Part shown: one piece after another, positions 4,511 through 5,155 of the stretch | Numbering within the stretch: the first letter of the stretch is position 1 | Layout: each line of letters starts with the position of its first letter | NCBI GenBank assembly: GCA_003556955.1 | Contig: PWQB01000261.1 | Span: forward strand, 1 to 5,155 | DNA: 5,155 nucleotides | Reading direction: 5' to 3' | Origin: Nostocaceae cyanobacterium CSSed10_463m | Lineage (GTDB): Bacteria; Cyanobacteriota; Cyanobacteriia; Cyanobacteriales; Nostocaceae | Notes under the pieces: generated by a model | The model's input: only the letters and a program-made list of their open reading frames with translations | Told to the model about the DNA's origin: nothing | The model's database searches: none | Position numbers and translations under genes: made by a program

Positions 4511-5155
4511 TCATAACTCATTCTCTAAAAACCTTCTGGCAACTCTCCCCCAATCAACGCGAGTATCTTGGGCGTTTTCTTTGCGTTTACCATCTAATTC
4601 ATCTTCATATCTCGCCCATGCCATTAATAGTAATTTTAAACCATCTAAGGAGTTAATCAACCGAGTCCGTAAAGTCTCAATATCGGCTTTATCTACATCC
4701 ATTTCTAATATTTCTACTAAATTTGCATAAGCCGGATGATTAGTATTTAAGGTCACAATAATCGCTCCTCCTCTCGATTTTACAGAGAAGAAAGCGGAAC
4801 TATCAAGGGGAGATTGGGCAAAGGTATATTTTAAACCATCATCTACAGTTGTTGCTGCTAATAATTCCGCTTGTACTTCAGTCACTCCCTCTGCTTTTAA
4901 AGTTTCTTTAATAACTTGTTTTCGTTCTGCTTTTGGCAATTGTTCATCTTCATCACTTTTACCTTTGTGACCCTGTATTTTACGTTCTTGGGTGATAGTT
5001 GTAGCTACTTTCTCAGGTTTATAAGGGTCGTGGCGTTTTTCACTGGTACGAGTGCCTTTAGTTTGTGCTTTGATTAAGCGCCGAATTACACTCAGTTGAC
5101 TGCTGATTTTATGCGCTAATTCTAATAATGGATATTTGGGATCTTCGTCTTGGAG
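4511..5155 (-). CDS. 3' part of a large gene, possibly GHKL/HSP90-like ATPase of defence type (5' end off right edge)
   Basis: The minus strand is open for 214 codons from the window edge (5155) to the TGA at 4513-4511. A TTG at 4939 could be read as a start, but the frame continues upstream for 72 more codons of ordinary protein (beginning LQDEDPKYPLLELAHKISSQ), so the gene is longer. The visible part has a charged linker (about 38-90: RTSEKRHDPYKPEKV, then acidic SDEDEQ) and a compact C-terminal domain. That domain contains FFSVKSRGGAIIVTLNTNHP (121-140), a helical stretch ending LLLMAWARYEDELDGKR (174-191) and DWGRVARRFLENEL (201-214). From memory, LNTxHP and AWARxE-dxGRVARxFL resemble the C-terminus of HATPase_c_3-type ATP-binding proteins found with Z1, DUF4420 and similar restriction genes. 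No ATPase motif itself lies in the window, so this name is tentative. The gene lies upstream of the cysteine desulfurase on the same strand. Confidence 0.6.
   Translation of the reverse strand, partial: LQDEDPKYPLLELAHKISSQLSVIRRLIKAQTKGTRTSEKRHDPYKPEKVATTITQERKIQGHKGKSDEDEQLPKAERKQVIKETLKAEGVTEVQAELLAATTVDDGLKYTFAQSPLDSSAFFSVKSRGGAIIVTLNTNHPAYANLVEILEMDVDKADIETLRTRLINSLDGLKLLLMAWARYEDELDGKRKENAQDTRVDWGRVARRFLENEL

Noticed and set aside
4231..4730. Plus-strand frames at 4231-4503 and 4500-4730
   Set aside because: They run antisense through the desulfurase, the CTCTGCG repeat and the partial gene; low-complexity translations.
4511..4939. A 142-residue gene starting at TTG 4939
   Set aside because: The same frame is open for 72 further codons to the window edge with ordinary protein sequence, so the TTG is internal.

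Overview
The window looks like chromosomal DNA of a filamentous, heterocyst-forming-type cyanobacterium (Nostoc/Anabaena relatives). It is AT-rich. It carries five exact copies of the cyanobacterial octamer GCGATCGC (HIP1), where far fewer than one is expected by chance in 5 kb. Its intergenic spaces are filled with hairpin-forming repeats of kinds I associate with Nostocales genomes. These are a GGAGTAGGGAAT-flanked inverted repeat, a pyrimidine-/purine-rich double hairpin, and a CTCTGCG-type inverted array.

Left part (minus strand): the first 53 residues of an MFS-type membrane transporter run off the left edge (1-159). It is preceded by a 190-residue alpha/beta-hydrolase-like protein of unknown substrate (374-946). 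A 214-bp spacer between them holds a small MITE-like inverted repeat. A 378-bp divergent intergenic region (947-1324) holds candidate promoters for the hydrolase and for the next gene.

Middle (plus strand): a GTG-started two-lobed class II chelatase of the ferrochelatase family (1325-2443) ends in a natural run of seven histidines and has no visible chlorophyll-binding C-terminal domain. It is followed by a double-hairpin repeat and then a Uma2/DUF820 PD-(D/E)XK-type protein (2637-3239). The Uma2 start is at ATG 2637. The longer reading frame would begin inside the repeat.

Right part (minus strand): a PLP-dependent cysteine desulfurase (3247-4404) converges on the Uma2 gene with only 7 bp between the stops. 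Upstream of it lies an inverted-repeat array with a perfect TATAAT in its loop. Beyond that is the 3' part of a large gene (4511-5155) that stays open to the right edge. Its C-terminal motifs (LNTNHP, LLMAWARYED, DWGRVARRFL) remind me of GHKL/HSP90-like ATPases from defence clusters, but this is from memory and tentative. If it is right, a cysteine desulfurase directly downstream raises the question of a sulfur-dependent DNA modification or defence locus extending beyond the window. Nothing inside the window proves that.

No rRNA, tRNA, CRISPR array or complete transposon is visible. The chelatase (metal insertion into tetrapyrroles) and the cysteine desulfurase (sulfur mobilisation) both serve cofactor metabolism. 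They are on opposite strands and are not an operon.
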